From: Novipirellula galeiformis | GTDB lineage: Bacteria > Planctomycetota > Planctomycetia > Pirellulales > Pirellulaceae | Length of the DNA stretch: 64,000 nt | Assembly (NCBI RefSeq): GCF_007860095.1 | Contig: NZ_SJPT01000004.1 | Coordinates: forward strand, 159,260 to 223,259 | Direction of reading: 5' to 3' | In this document: one piece after another, positions 17,606-26,390 of the stretch | Layout of the letters: the number at the start of each line of letters is the position of its first letter | Position numbering within the stretch: the stretch's first letter is position 1 | The notes under the pieces: generated by a model | Told to the model about the DNA's origin: nothing | Database searches by the model: none | What the model saw: the letters and a program-made list of their open reading frames with translations, nothing else | Made by a program: the position numbers and the translations under genes

Positions 17606-17671
17606 ACCTGGAGTATGCACAAACCTTCGGTGGCGTTTCACTGGTCGCGGATCATGGGCACGGGTATCGCT

Positions 17672-17905
17672 CTAACAATCCGGTTTGCTAGCAACTGAAA
17701 CGTTTTGCTCTTCCATGATGATCGTCATGGGAGCGGTACCTCGTGGAGAAACTTCTTTACGGTCCAACTCACCACGAACAATCCGTACTTCGCGTGGTGC
17801 TTCAATTCCGATCGCAACTCGATTCGAAGAGATTCGATTGATGGTCAAAACGATGTTATCACCAATCAACAGTTGCTCACCTTCTTTTCGGCTTAGAACT
17901 AGCAT
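17672..17905 (-). CDS. csrA: Carbon storage regulator CsrA
   Basis: 77 residues from the ATG at 17905, giving the canonical MLVLSRKEGEQLLIG start; AGGGA lies 9 bases upstream. The ATG at 17914 would overlap that site. CsrA is an RNA-binding dimer that represses or activates translation by binding GGA-containing leaders. Conserved elements seen: LSRKEGE, VAIGIEAPREVRIVRGEL, where the Arg in the VRIVRGEL strand is the RNA-contact residue. The C-terminus is longer and less conserved (PMTIIMEEQNVSVASKPDC). No flagellar gene or FliW is adjacent, unlike many csrA loci. Probably a single-gene unit. Confidence 0.95.
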   Translation of the reverse strand: MLVLSRKEGEQLLIGDNIVLTINRISSNRVAIGIEAPREVRIVRGELDRKEVSPRGTAPMTIIMEEQNVSVASKPDC

Positions 17906-18297
17906 TGTCTTCATTCCCTGACTTTAGGTTGAACTTCGTGAATGTCTTGTCTGTGGTACATTTTCTGTGCCAATCACGCTCACATTCTTCAGATAAGCTC
18001 GATCGCGTCAGCTAACTTGAGCGAAACTCAATAAAAAGCGGAAATCCACTGATGATTGATTCCATCTTTTGCTTTAGCGTTGCGATCGATTACTTACCAA
18101 CATGATCACGTAACGGTCGGGTTGTTACCGAAAATGATATGACCGTCTCGATTTGAGACTGAGCGAGGACTCTTCCTCGGCTCGACATTAAGAGTATCTG
18201 CGGGCGCTGTGACACGTTTGGTCACGCGCGTTTGAGAAATTCAAGAATTCTCAAACTGGCTACATCCGCTGTTCGCACGCCGCGGAAAACCGCGAGC
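17906..18297. other. csrA upstream region
   Basis: 392 bases between csrA start and mtnA stop, both on the minus strand. It should contain the csrA promoter. Two foldable parts stand out: the hairpin at 18230-18256 and a weaker one around 18151-18173 (GAGCGAGGA / TCCTCGGCTC). No gene is supported. Confidence 0.45.
18230..18256 (-). terminator. Hairpin downstream of mtnA
   Basis: GTTTGAGA-A-ATTC pairs with GAATTCTCAAAC (12 bp, one bulge, 2-base loop). It starts 41 bases after the mtnA stop on the minus strand. There is no T-run, so it may protect the 3' end or help rho-dependent termination. Confidence 0.45.
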
Positions 18298-19320
18298 TCA
18301 CCACCCCAATTGCGAAGCAAGCTTTTCTTGATTGGGTTCTGCAATGATCCCCTTCTCAGTCACAATCGCGGTGATCAGATCGGCGGGGGTGACGTCAAAA
18401 GCAGGGTTGATCACCTTGGCAGCGTCAGGAACCAGTTGCACGCCATAGGGGCGGGCTACTTCGTCACGATCGCGATGTTCAATCGGAATCAATGCACCAT
18501 CAGCGAGGTGGCGATCAAACGTGCTGGAGGGAGCGGCGACGTAAAAGGGAATCTGGTGATAGCGTGCTAGCACCGCCAGCGGATAGGTACCGATTTTATT
18601 GGCGGCATCTCCATTGGCGGCGATGCGATCGGCGCCCACGATGACCGCATCGATCTGGCCGCTCTTGAGCAGACTGCCCGCCATCGAATCGGTCAATACC
18701 GTCACGGGAACTCCCGCCTCGGCCAGTTCCCACGCGGTCAAGCGTGCACCTTGCAAAAGCGGACGCGTCTCATCGGCAAAGACCTCGATCGCGTGTCCCG
18801 CGGCGTGCAAATGATAGATCGGCGCGAGTGCGGTTCCCCACATCGAGGTTGCCAATCCGCCCGCGTTACAGTGGGTGAGCACCCGGTGGCAATTCGCCAA
18901 CAACGTCGCGCCGTGACGTCCGATGTCACGACACATCTGACGATCTTCGTCGTGGATTGCCGTCGCTTCGCGGAGCAATCGCGCCGCCAACGGTTCGTCT
19001 CGCGGCACCGAATCGATTACCGCTTTCATACGGTCGAGCGCCCAGAACAGATTGACCGCGGTAGGGCGACTTTTGGCGAGATGGTCAATCGCATCGTAAT
19101 AGCTTTGCCGCGAGACCGATCCATCGGGATCACGGGCCAAGAGGACTCCGTACGCCGCTGCAATTCCGATCGCCGGAGCCCCGCGCACGACGAGTCGCTT
19201 GATCGCGTCAAACGTCTCATCGACGCTCTGGCATCTCCGTATCACCAACTCGGCGGGGAGCCGAGTTTGATCAATCAGCTCGAGGCATCCATCGGTAAAC
19301 GCAAGTGTCTCAGTCATCAT
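18298..19320 (-). CDS. mtnA: S-methyl-5-thioribose-1-phosphate isomerase
   Basis: 340 residues, the usual length. It converts methylthioribose-1-phosphate to methylthioribulose-1-phosphate in the methionine salvage pathway, in the cytosol. Diagnostic motifs: RGAPAIGIAAA (46-56), LTHCNAGGLAT with the catalytic Cys 151, and GADRIAANGDAANKIGTY with the catalytic Asp 231. These separate it from eIF2B-type regulators, which lack the Cys. The start overlaps nothing; the ATG is 21 bases behind the fusA stop on the same strand, so it is likely read through from fusA. No other mtn gene is in the window. Confidence 0.96.
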   Translation of the reverse strand: MMTETLAFTDGCLELIDQTRLPAELVIRRCQSVDETFDAIKRLVVRGAPAIGIAAAYGVLLARDPDGSVSRQSYYDAIDHLAKSRPTAVNLFWALDRMKAVIDSVPRDEPLAARLLREATAIHDEDRQMCRDIGRHGATLLANCHRVLTHCNAGGLATSMWGTALAPIYHLHAAGHAIEVFADETRPLLQGARLTAWELAEAGVPVTVLTDSMAGSLLKSGQIDAVIVGADRIAANGDAANKIGTYPLAVLARYHQIPFYVAAPSSTFDRHLADGALIPIEHRDRDEVARPYGVQLVPDAAKVINPAFDVTPADLITAIVTEKGIIAEPNQEKLASQLGW

Positions 19321-19341
19321 CGGTCGATCCGACGTTGCAAG

Positions 19342-21435
19342 TTAGAATTGGAAGCTTTCGGCATCGACTTTGGGCGCGGGTTGGTAGCTATGAGGTTCCA
19401 TGCTTCCACCGGCTCGGCCTTGGCTCAAACTACGCACCGCACTGGAGTAGCCAAACAGTTCTTTCAGCGGCGCGTGAGCCGTGATCACCGTCATCGCTCC
19501 ACGCGTTTCGGTCGACGCGATTAGGGCACGTCGCTGCAGCAAATCACCGACGATCTCGCCCATGTAATCTTCGGGCGTGGTGACTTCGATTCGCATCACA
19601 GGTTCAAGCAAAATCGGTCCCGCGGCTTGCAAGCCTTTGTCGAATGCATCTCCCGCCGCGATGCGAAAGGCCACTTCATCACTGCCATCCTCGTGAACTT
19701 CGGCATCGTAAACTTCGATTTTCACGCCCGACAATGGGAAACCTGCGATCAATCCGCCACCTTCGGCACGCTGACGCAATTCTTCAATCGCCGCGGCACG
19801 CGCATTTCCCTGCAAGGGACACTCCGCGGGCAATCGATCAAACACAAGCACTGGAGCCGCACTATCTTCAAGCGCGGAGACGCGAACCTTCAAACGCCCA
19901 AACAAATGGGTCGCCCCAATTTGGCGATTGCATTGACCGACGACCTCCGCATTGCCGCTGATCGTCTCGCGGTAATTCACTCGTGGCTTATAGAACTTGA
20001 CGTTCAATCCAAAATCGCGTGTGAGCCGATGCTGAATCACTTCCAAATGAAGTTCGCCCATCCCGCTAATCAATGTCTGGCCAAGCTCTTCATTCTCAAC
20101 GGCATGGAACGTCGGATCTTGCCGGCGAAGCATTTCCAACGTCTCTTCAAGCTTCTTCCGATCAGCGGTATTCTCAGGCTCAATGGCCATCGACAACACA
20201 CTCTCGGCGAACTTAATGCTCGGCAATTCGATCAGCTCTTTGGTATCACAGACGGTGTCACCCGTGATCGCAAAACGAGGCCCGATCACGCAGCAGATAT
20301 CGCCTGCACCGACCGATTCAATTTGGCCGTCGCGTTCCTTTTTGGTGGCATGGATTTGCCACAATTGCGCAATATTTTCTTTCTTGTCTCGATTGGGACA
20401 ATGGACGCGCGAGTTCTGCTTTAGCTCGCCGCTGTAAACGCGGATCCAATAGTTGTCGCCGGTTTTCGCGGGCAGAATCTTGAACACCAAGCCACAAAAC
20501 GGCTCTTTCGAATCCGGTTTTCGCAGCAGCACTTTATCGGGACGTTTTGGATCAACTCCTTCGACCGGGGGACGATCGAGTGGACTTGGCAAGTAGTTGC
20601 CCACCCCGGTCATCAGCGGCTGGACACCGATACCGTGCAGTGCTGAGCCGCAGAACACAGGTTGGACCTTCATCTCGATACAGCCTTTGCGAAGCGCCGC
20701 GATGATCATCTCGCGAGGCACCGGCTTCTCGTCCATCCCCAACATCATCGCTTCGTCATTGAGTTCGTAAACGACCTCCAGCATCTGCTCGCGCCATAGC
20801 AAGGCTTCGTCAAGCAGGTCGGCGGGAATCTCGGTCTCCGTCACCTCTTTCCCTTCGGTCTCGGGATCAAATTCGAGCAGCTTCATATCCACCAGATCGA
20901 TCACACCGCGGAACGGATTGCTGGTGTGCGCGGGCCCTTGGCCGACGGGCAATTCCACAGCGACCGGACGACCTCCGAGTCGGGGAGCAATGTCATTAAA
21001 GACCGCCTCAAAGTTGGCTCCCTCGCGATCCAATTTGTTGATAAAGACAATGCGGGGAACACCGTACTTATCTGCTTGACGCCAAACCGTTTCGCTTTGC
21101 GCCTCGACCCCTTCGCGAGCCGAAAAGACCGTGACCGCACCATCGAGCACGCGCAAACAACGTTCGACTTCGGCGGTAAAGTCAACGTGCCCCGGCGTAT
21201 CGAGCAAATTGATAGAGAATTGATTCCAGTTGTACTTTACACAGGCACTGAAAATCGTGATCCCACGCTCTTGTTCCTCGGGGTCATCATCGGTGTCCGT
21301 CGTGCCATGATCGACTCGCCCCATCCGATGTTTTGCACCGCTCAGATAAAGCATGCGTTCGGTCACGGTCGTCTTACCGGCATCGATATGAGCGATGATG
21401 CCAATGTTACGAATTTTCGATATGTCGAGAGCCAT
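19342..21435 (-). CDS. fusA: Translation elongation factor G
   Basis: 697 residues. GTP-dependent translocase of the ribosome. G1 AHIDAGKTTVTERML, G3 LLDTPGHVDFTAEVE and G4 FINKLDRE are present, and the remaining EF-G domains (for example GMGELHLEVIQHRL and PEDYMGEIVGDL) follow in order. Switch I reads TDTDDDPEEQERGITIFSA, where E. coli has MDWMEQEQERGITI. This and other differences recall the spirochaete/planctomycete/delta-proteobacterial EF-G type related to mitochondrial EF-Gs. Which subtype it is needs a tree. It follows rpsL-rpsG in classical str-operon order but a terminator-like hairpin lies between rpsG and fusA; no tuf gene follows. Confidence 0.97.
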   Translation of the reverse strand: MALDISKIRNIGIIAHIDAGKTTVTERMLYLSGAKHRMGRVDHGTTDTDDDPEEQERGITIFSACVKYNWNQFSINLLDTPGHVDFTAEVERCLRVLDGAVTVFSAREGVEAQSETVWRQADKYGVPRIVFINKLDREGANFEAVFNDIAPRLGGRPVAVELPVGQGPAHTSNPFRGVIDLVDMKLLEFDPETEGKEVTETEIPADLLDEALLWREQMLEVVYELNDEAMMLGMDEKPVPREMIIAALRKGCIEMKVQPVFCGSALHGIGVQPLMTGVGNYLPSPLDRPPVEGVDPKRPDKVLLRKPDSKEPFCGLVFKILPAKTGDNYWIRVYSGELKQNSRVHCPNRDKKENIAQLWQIHATKKERDGQIESVGAGDICCVIGPRFAITGDTVCDTKELIELPSIKFAESVLSMAIEPENTADRKKLEETLEMLRRQDPTFHAVENEELGQTLISGMGELHLEVIQHRLTRDFGLNVKFYKPRVNYRETISGNAEVVGQCNRQIGATHLFGRLKVRVSALEDSAAPVLVFDRLPAECPLQGNARAAAIEELRQRAEGGGLIAGFPLSGVKIEVYDAEVHEDGSDEVAFRIAAGDAFDKGLQAAGPILLEPVMRIEVTTPEDYMGEIVGDLLQRRALIASTETRGAMTVITAHAPLKELFGYSSAVRSLSQGRAGGSMEPHSYQPAPKVDAESFQF

Positions 21436-21536
21436 CAGTCTCGTGGGGTGTTTCTAGGATAGAGGAAAACGGCTTCAGCTTTACATGCAGGCCAACGACA
21501 AGGTTCACTTGCGTTAAAATCCTACACTAGCGCATG

Positions 21537-21575
21537 AAAAACCGCGACACGGTGTAATGCACACCGTATCGCGGT
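21537..21575 (-). terminator. Intrinsic terminator or attenuator between rpsG and fusA
   Basis: On the minus strand, CCGCGA-T-ACGGTGT and ACACCGT-G-TCGCGG pair (13 bp, one mismatch) and are followed by TTTTT. It lies 36 bases after the rpsG stop and about 100 bases before fusA. The spacing leaves room for a separate fusA promoter. Confidence 0.85.
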
Positions 21576-21610
21576 ACATGTATTTCGTTCGACGCTGGCG
21601 TGACTTGGAA

Positions 21611-22081
21611 CTACCAAGCGAAGTGAGCAAACGCCTTGTTCGCATCTGCCATACGGTGCGTGTTTTCACGCTTGGTGTAGGCCACCCCTTCCTTCTTGTA
21701 TGCCGCCAAAAGCTCATCGGCGAGCTTGACGTGCATCGGACGGCCCTTCTTGTCGCGAACCGCGGCAAGCAACCAACGAATCGCCAAGCTTTGTTGACGA
21801 CTACGATTCACTTGCATCGGCACTTGGTAACTCGCACCCCCGACTCGCTTGCTGCGAACCTCAATATAAGGCTTGATGTTTTCGAGTGCCGCTTCGAAGA
21901 TTTCGATTGGCTCCGCATCAGTGTTGCGTTTGCCAACTTCTTCTAGGGCGTCGTAGAAAACTCGCTGAGCGGTGGTTTTCTTGCCATCGAGCATCAGACA
22001 ATTGATGAACTTGCCCGCCAGGATCGACCCATGCTTTGGATCGGGCTTGAGCGAGGTACGGCTAGCTGTAATACGTCCCAT
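21611..22081 (-). CDS. rpsG: 30S ribosomal protein S7
   Basis: 156 residues from the ATG at 22081 ([19 protein letters not shown]), the family length. The longer frame from 22138 is not needed. Binds the 3' domain of 16S rRNA at the head of the small subunit. Conserved stretches: [59 protein letters not shown]. Second gene of the str operon, 123 bases behind rpsL. The terminator-like hairpin follows. Confidence 0.98.
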   Translation of the reverse strand: MGRITASRTSLKPDPKHGSILAGKFINCLMLDGKKTTAQRVFYDALEEVGKRNTDAEPIEIFEAALENIKPYIEVRSKRVGGASYQVPMQVNRSRQQSLAIRWLLAAVRDKKGRPMHVKLADELLAAYKKEGVAYTKRENTHRMADANKAFAHFAW

Positions 22082-22204
22082 GTTTGGTTTCGGTAAGTCG
22101 TTGGGGAATCGCGGCCGAGAGGCAGTATCGGCTGGCAAATCCGTGAAATGGATCTAAACGGTAAAATCTCGAAGCGAGTGAGTTTGTGAGCTTAACAGCA
22201 CAAA

Positions 22205-22570
22205 CTATTTCTTCGCACCGTAGCGGCTTCGAGATTGCTTGCGGCCATCAACGCCCAATGCGTCACGCGATCCGCGGACCACTTGGTAGCGAACACCCGG
22301 CAAGTCACGAACACGTCCACCACGTACCAAGACGATCGAGTGCTCTTGAAGGTTGTGACCTTCACCTGGGATGTAAACGGTCACTTCTTTGCCGTTGCTT
22401 AAGCGTACACGGGTGATCTTCCGAAGAGCCGAGTTAGGCTTCTTAGGAGTCATCGTACGAACCTGCAAGCAAACGCCCTGTTTCTGTGGGCACTTTTCGA
22501 GCACAGGCGACTTGCTTTGGCTTTTCTTTAGCTTACGTCGCTTGCGGACGAGTTGATTGATGGTTGGCAT
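22205..22570 (-). CDS. rpsL: 30S ribosomal protein S12, Arg at position 88
   Basis: 121 residues, [18 protein letters not shown] onward. It controls decoding accuracy at the A site. Conserved: [20 protein letters not shown] (Lys 43 present) and [11 protein letters not shown]. In [12 protein letters not shown] the residue at position 88 is Arg (codon CGT), where E. coli and most bacteria have Lys (K87 in mature numbering). The Lys-to-Arg change at this place is a classical streptomycin-resistance substitution. First gene of the str operon. Confidence 0.98.
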   Translation of the reverse strand: MPTINQLVRKRRKLKKSQSKSPVLEKCPQKQGVCLQVRTMTPKKPNSALRKITRVRLSNGKEVTVYIPGEGHNLQEHSIVLVRGGRVRDLPGVRYQVVRGSRDALGVDGRKQSRSRYGAKK

Positions 22571-22970
22571 AGAAAGTGTTTATGGATCGTTTCGTCGGGC
22601 CTTGAATCATTACGAAGCAGCAAGTATCCGTTTTGCGAGGACGCTGTCAATAGCATCTCGGCAAGAGATGCCCAGGAAATTTGGGTTGGAATGAGAAATG
22701 CCCCTAGAATTGCCCCTCCGCCGTCTTTGCGGACGACGACACCCGCAAACGGGACGTCTGGGACGACCAAAACATGAACAAATGTCCTCCAGCACAATCC
22801 CCCGGCCTAATTAAACTTCCTAAACCTCCACGCCCCGAGCGACCTCCACGCCCCGTGCGAAACCTCCAGGCCCCGAGCAATACGAGCAGCAGGAGACCAT
22901 AGCGTCACTTGCATACGCCCGCCCCCCCCACTGCGGCCCCCCTCATCCCTTTGATCCGAGAGAGACCACG
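22571..22970. other. Divergent spacer upstream of rpsL, with repeats
   Basis: Contains the str-operon promoter (minus) and the leader of the 22971 gene (plus). At 22825-22882 CCTCCACGCCCCGAGCG, CCTCCACGCCCCGTGCG and CCTCCAGGCCCCGAGC occur at 18- and 20-base steps. A C8 tract is at 22922-22929. No leader peptide or RNA structure could be named. Confidence 0.5.
22825..22882. repeat. Three imperfect direct repeats, 18/20-bp steps
   Basis: Core CCTCCASGCCCCG three times at 22825, 22843 and 22863. Unlike the other arrays in this window the step is not constant. Confidence 0.6.
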
Positions 22971-24110
22971 ATGAACGATTTTACATCTCAACGCTTTGCC
23001 ACGGGAACGGGCGTTTTTCGAAAGATTGCGTTGCTCTCATTAGGCATCATCGTTTCGTGCAGCGCCGCAGGAACGGAGGAAGCGTCGGCCCAGCTGATCC
23101 AGATCGGCCGTGGGTATGGTGGCAGCGTCCGCGTGCGCGTGCCATTTGTTTCGGTTGATGTTGCCCCCGGAGGCTCCACTCGCGTTCGCGCCCCGTTCAC
23201 TTCGGTCGATACCGGAGGCTACGCGAGAGCGTACTCGCCGTATCGATACCGCAGCCCCGCTTACCGCAGCCCCGCTTATCCAAATTACGCCTATCCACCT
23301 GTCGGGGCTTACGATCGAGGCATCCCGAGCGATTCGTTCTACTCCCCAGCCCCGAGGAACGGCGTATATGGTCACTACGCCCCCGAGTATCACTACGCCC
23401 CCGAGTACCTTGGCTCGAGCGGTGCCCATGATCGGGCGGGCTACAGGACTCTCGCTCCGGTCACTCCCGATCGTTCCGACTCCGGCTCGAGCGAAGCAAC
23501 TCGTGATGAGCAGAGCCGCACCTATGGAAACTCCATCATTGCTTCGGCGACCCCCGCGCCGATGATCAACGGAAATCCCGACTCTCCCTTGCAAAGCGAG
23601 CCACGCAGCCCTCTCTCCCCTTCGGCGGCTCTGGACTCCTCCGCACGCGGCTCCGGCAATGCACTGCGTAGCGCCGCAATTCAACTTCAGCAAAGCCTTG
23701 CCACACGCAATGACGACGGGGAGATCTGGAGCGACTACCTAGCCCCTTCGGAAATCGTTCGCTTGATTGATTCAGGACAAGCAACCCCTGAAAAGCTAGC
23801 CGAGCGACTTCGCAATTACCGGGGCGTCGCGTCGAACCCCGAACTTGCCTGGCTCGCATCGATGCCTGGCTTTGCCGAAACACGCGTATATTTAGAAACC
23901 CAAGCTGCGTTGAGCGGAATCCGCGAACGATCGCCGAGCGCCGACACAACGGAGTCTTCGCGAGCATCATCGTTGTCAACGGAACCCCTGTTGATCCCCG
24001 TTCCCGAGCCCGATTTTGACGCGATCGATTCGCCTTCGCGACGCCCCACACCGGCGGCGCCGCTTGAGCCCGCAGAAGAGAAAGAGGCGGGAACGTCGAC
24101 CGGGATCTAG
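22971..24110 (+). CDS. Exported Tyr/Pro/Ser-rich protein, unknown
   Basis: 379 residues, family not recognised. The N-terminus has a hydrophobic signal (KIALLSLGIIVSCSAAGT) ending near EEASAQ. Two similar stretches VRVRVPFVSVDVAPGG and TRVRAPFTSVDTGG (about 42-80) suggest a duplication. Then comes a Tyr/Pro/Ser-rich, low-complexity region with short repeats (YRSPAYRSPAYP, HYAPEYHYAPEY; about 85-150). A compact helical part (SAAIQLQQSLATRNDDGEIW, about 225-310) with LIDSGQATPEKLAERLRNYR follows, then a disordered acidic tail. It is probably surface- or envelope-located; GAGAG precedes the ATG. Confidence 0.65.
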   Translation: MNDFTSQRFATGTGVFRKIALLSLGIIVSCSAAGTEEASAQLIQIGRGYGGSVRVRVPFVSVDVAPGGSTRVRAPFTSVDTGGYARAYSPYRYRSPAYRSPAYPNYAYPPVGAYDRGIPSDSFYSPAPRNGVYGHYAPEYHYAPEYLGSSGAHDRAGYRTLAPVTPDRSDSGSSEATRDEQSRTYGNSIIASATPAPMINGNPDSPLQSEPRSPLSPSAALDSSARGSGNALRSAAIQLQQSLATRNDDGEIWSDYLAPSEIVRLIDSGQATPEKLAERLRNYRGVASNPELAWLASMPGFAETRVYLETQAALSGIRERSPSADTTESSRASSLSTEPLLIPVPEPDFDAIDSPSRRPTPAAPLEPAEEKEAGTSTGI

Positions 24111-24185
24111 AGCTTTCTCAATTTTGAGGTAGCAAATGTCGCTCGGCGGTGGACCGCGTGCTTGCGAACGCAGCGACGATAAGTA

Positions 24186-24734
24186 TCAGTCGCTATGGGG
24201 ATGGCGAGGCCGCAATTGACAGAAAAAGGCCTTCTTCTGGTCAGGCAATGAATAATCAAAGCCACAATTTTGAAAGAACTCTTCCGACGAACTGATCGCC
24301 ATCACTTCCATCACGCCGAGCTCACGAGCTCGCTGCACACAATGATCGACCAGCATTCGGCCCACTCCGATGTTTCGGCATTCGTGGTGAACCGCCAAGC
24401 TGAGCAACTCGGCGAGCTTGGCGCTGTAGATTTCTACGGCGGCGAAACCGAGGCATTTTTCCACCCCGTTCTCGCTGCGAACCGCCATAAAACCGTGGCG
24501 AGTCAGCTCGATCACCTCCGCCTCGGTGCGTGCCAGCAACAGCCGCTGAGCCACGTAGGGACGCAGCAACGCATGAATCGCGTCAGCATCGGTCGGCAAG
24601 GCCTTACGAATCGTGACGCCTTCGAGCAGCGAGGGGATGGGCTTACCTGCGGCATCCAATTTACCAGTAGCGGCTGCACCCGGCTTTGCCGCTGAGAGCG
24701 CTGGTTTTTCCGATGAATCCTGCGTCACGATCAC
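24186..24734 (-). CDS. GNAT N-acetyltransferase, N-acetylglutamate-synthase-like
   Basis: 182 residues. A 35-residue Ala/Lys/Pro-rich head precedes a GNAT domain: VTIRKALPTDADAIHALL, then AELLSLAVHHECRNIGVGRM with the acetyl-CoA pyrophosphate loop RNIGVGRM, and the end FFQNCGFDYSLPDQKKAF. The layout (Y-V-A-Q-R-L-L-L-x-R and the S-L-A-V core) resembles the small ArgA-type N-acetylglutamate synthases that start arginine synthesis, but a generic GNAT cannot be excluded. It lies 44 bases behind aroDE on the same strand, separated by a run of ten C read on that strand. Confidence 0.75.
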   Translation of the reverse strand: MIVTQDSSEKPALSAAKPGAAATGKLDAAGKPIPSLLEGVTIRKALPTDADAIHALLRPYVAQRLLLARTEAEVIELTRHGFMAVRSENGVEKCLGFAAVEIYSAKLAELLSLAVHHECRNIGVGRMLVDHCVQRARELGVMEVMAISSSEEFFQNCGFDYSLPDQKKAFFCQLRPRHPHSD

Positions 24735-24778
24735 TCCTTATGGCGCAAATGCTTTTTTCTCGAGAGGGGGGGGGGCGC

Positions 24779-26269
24779 TTAATTCAATTGAACCGGGTTG
24801 GTCGCCTGTTTGATGGTATCTCGCATCAACGCGATCGGGGCGTCACGCCCCGTAAACAATTTGTACTGGTAGGCCGCTTGGCGAACAAACATATCGATAC
24901 CGGTGATGATGCGGCAGCCGTGCTTTCTTGCCTGCTTGATCAACATCGTGCTCTCGGGATTGTAGACGGTATCGAAGACGACCATGAATTGATTCATGGC
25001 CGAAGCGAGGTACGGGCTGCTGTCGACATCTGGGTGCATTCCGATGGGGGTCCCATTGACCAAGAGATTGACCTTAAACGCATGGCGTTCTTCCCATTCG
25101 ATCGCTCGACAGCCAATTTCCGACGCCAACAGATTAGAGCGTTCAAAGGTTCGCGAGGCGATCGTAATTTCGGCCCCCCGTTGGCGCAACCCCCAAGCGA
25201 TCGCTCTGGAAACGCCCCCGGCGCCGAGGATCAAGACCGACATTCCCTGCATCGGTTTGTCGACATCCTTTTTCAATGTCAGCACCGCTTCGATACAGTC
25301 CATGGCAGCCCGATAATCGGTGTTGTAGCCGAGATTATCCTTGCCATGAAAAATCACGGTATTGACGGCGCCGATGCCGTTGGCACTCGATTCCGCTTGG
25401 GTGCAATGCTCAAGCGTCCGCTCTTTGTGAGGGATCGTGACGCTCACGCCACTGACGCCAAGATCGCGAGCGTTTTGCATAAACTTGTGCAAATCGTCTG
25501 GCGGAACGCGAAACGGCAAATAGCGGGCATTGAGGCCTTGCTCGTAAAAGGCGGTATTGTGGATCAACGGGCTGTAGCTATGAGCCACGGGATCGGCAAT
25601 GACGCCGAACAACTCGGTCGCTTCGTTGATCTCTTTGTAGCGGTACAGCGTGTTCATTTCCTTCCAATTGAGCTGGCCTGGTGCGAGCTTTTTGTCGGCG
25701 CTGTACGTCGCGTAGGTAAACGGCGAACCGACTCGTTCGCCAAGAATGCGGGTCACCATGCCAATTTCGCCCATACAGATCCCGATCGTCGGACGCTTCG
25801 CATTTTTGACCATATTCAACATGCGGAGGTTATCCGAGAACGTCGTCGCCAACGTTGCGATTTTGACAATATCGGCATCCTCTTCGGCCATCGCGGCGGC
25901 GAGTCCTTCGAGATCATCGGGGGTTTCCGCGAAATCGTGGTAACTGATGATCCGCTTTGTATTGCCATAACGGGGGATCTGAGAGGCAATATCGGCCTCG
26001 ATATCGACATATTCGACCCCGGCGGCGATCGCGCTTCGCAACACCATCAACCGTTCCTGCTCGCTGCGCATCCAACGGCCACCGTCTTCGCGACGACGAC
26101 AAGTAATGACGACGGGACCAGGGCGTTCATCGATCAATCGTTTCAAATTGACAGCTCGACCGAGGAAATCGAGTCGCAGTTCGACCAATTCGGCCCCTTG
26201 CTCGACAAGAAACTGATGTTCAGCAATCATCCGCTTATGGCGGGCCCGACCGAGGCTAACACAAATCAT
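24779..26269 (-). CDS. aroDE: Bifunctional 3-dehydroquinate dehydratase / shikimate dehydrogenase
   Basis: 496 residues, two fused shikimate-pathway enzymes. Residues 1-205 are a type I (Schiff-base) dehydroquinase: TCRRREDGGRW, SYHDF with His 111, and IVKIATLA with the Schiff-base Lys 136. Residues about 218-496 are NADP-dependent shikimate dehydrogenase: HSYSPLIHN (shikimate serines), TIPHKE with catalytic Lys 282, GAVNT, NTDYRAA with Asp 318, LILGAGGVSRAI dinucleotide loop and GTPIGMHP. Together they make dehydroquinate into shikimate. This order of fusion is also known from plants and chlamydiae. All key residues are present, so both activities are likely. Confidence 0.96.
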   Translation of the reverse strand: MICVSLGRARHKRMIAEHQFLVEQGAELVELRLDFLGRAVNLKRLIDERPGPVVITCRRREDGGRWMRSEQERLMVLRSAIAAGVEYVDIEADIASQIPRYGNTKRIISYHDFAETPDDLEGLAAAMAEEDADIVKIATLATTFSDNLRMLNMVKNAKRPTIGICMGEIGMVTRILGERVGSPFTYATYSADKKLAPGQLNWKEMNTLYRYKEINEATELFGVIADPVAHSYSPLIHNTAFYEQGLNARYLPFRVPPDDLHKFMQNARDLGVSGVSVTIPHKERTLEHCTQAESSANGIGAVNTVIFHGKDNLGYNTDYRAAMDCIEAVLTLKKDVDKPMQGMSVLILGAGGVSRAIAWGLRQRGAEITIASRTFERSNLLASEIGCRAIEWEERHAFKVNLLVNGTPIGMHPDVDSSPYLASAMNQFMVVFDTVYNPESTMLIKQARKHGCRIITGIDMFVRQAAYQYKLFTGRDAPIALMRDTIKQATNPVQLN

Positions 26270-26390
26270 GAATTAGAAAAAACATCGAGGAAGAACGGTC
26301 CTGCATTCGCAGGGTGAACGAAGCACGTATAATCGCTGGAATTGCCGATTTTGACTACCGGCTATCTCAGAGACTCGAAAAGAACCCGCA

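Noticed and set aside
24686-26317. 543-codon open frame on the plus strand
   Set aside because: It lies exactly opposite aroDE, whose catalytic residues are all present. The protein is His/Arg-rich without any family motif, the usual mirror of a GC-rich gene.
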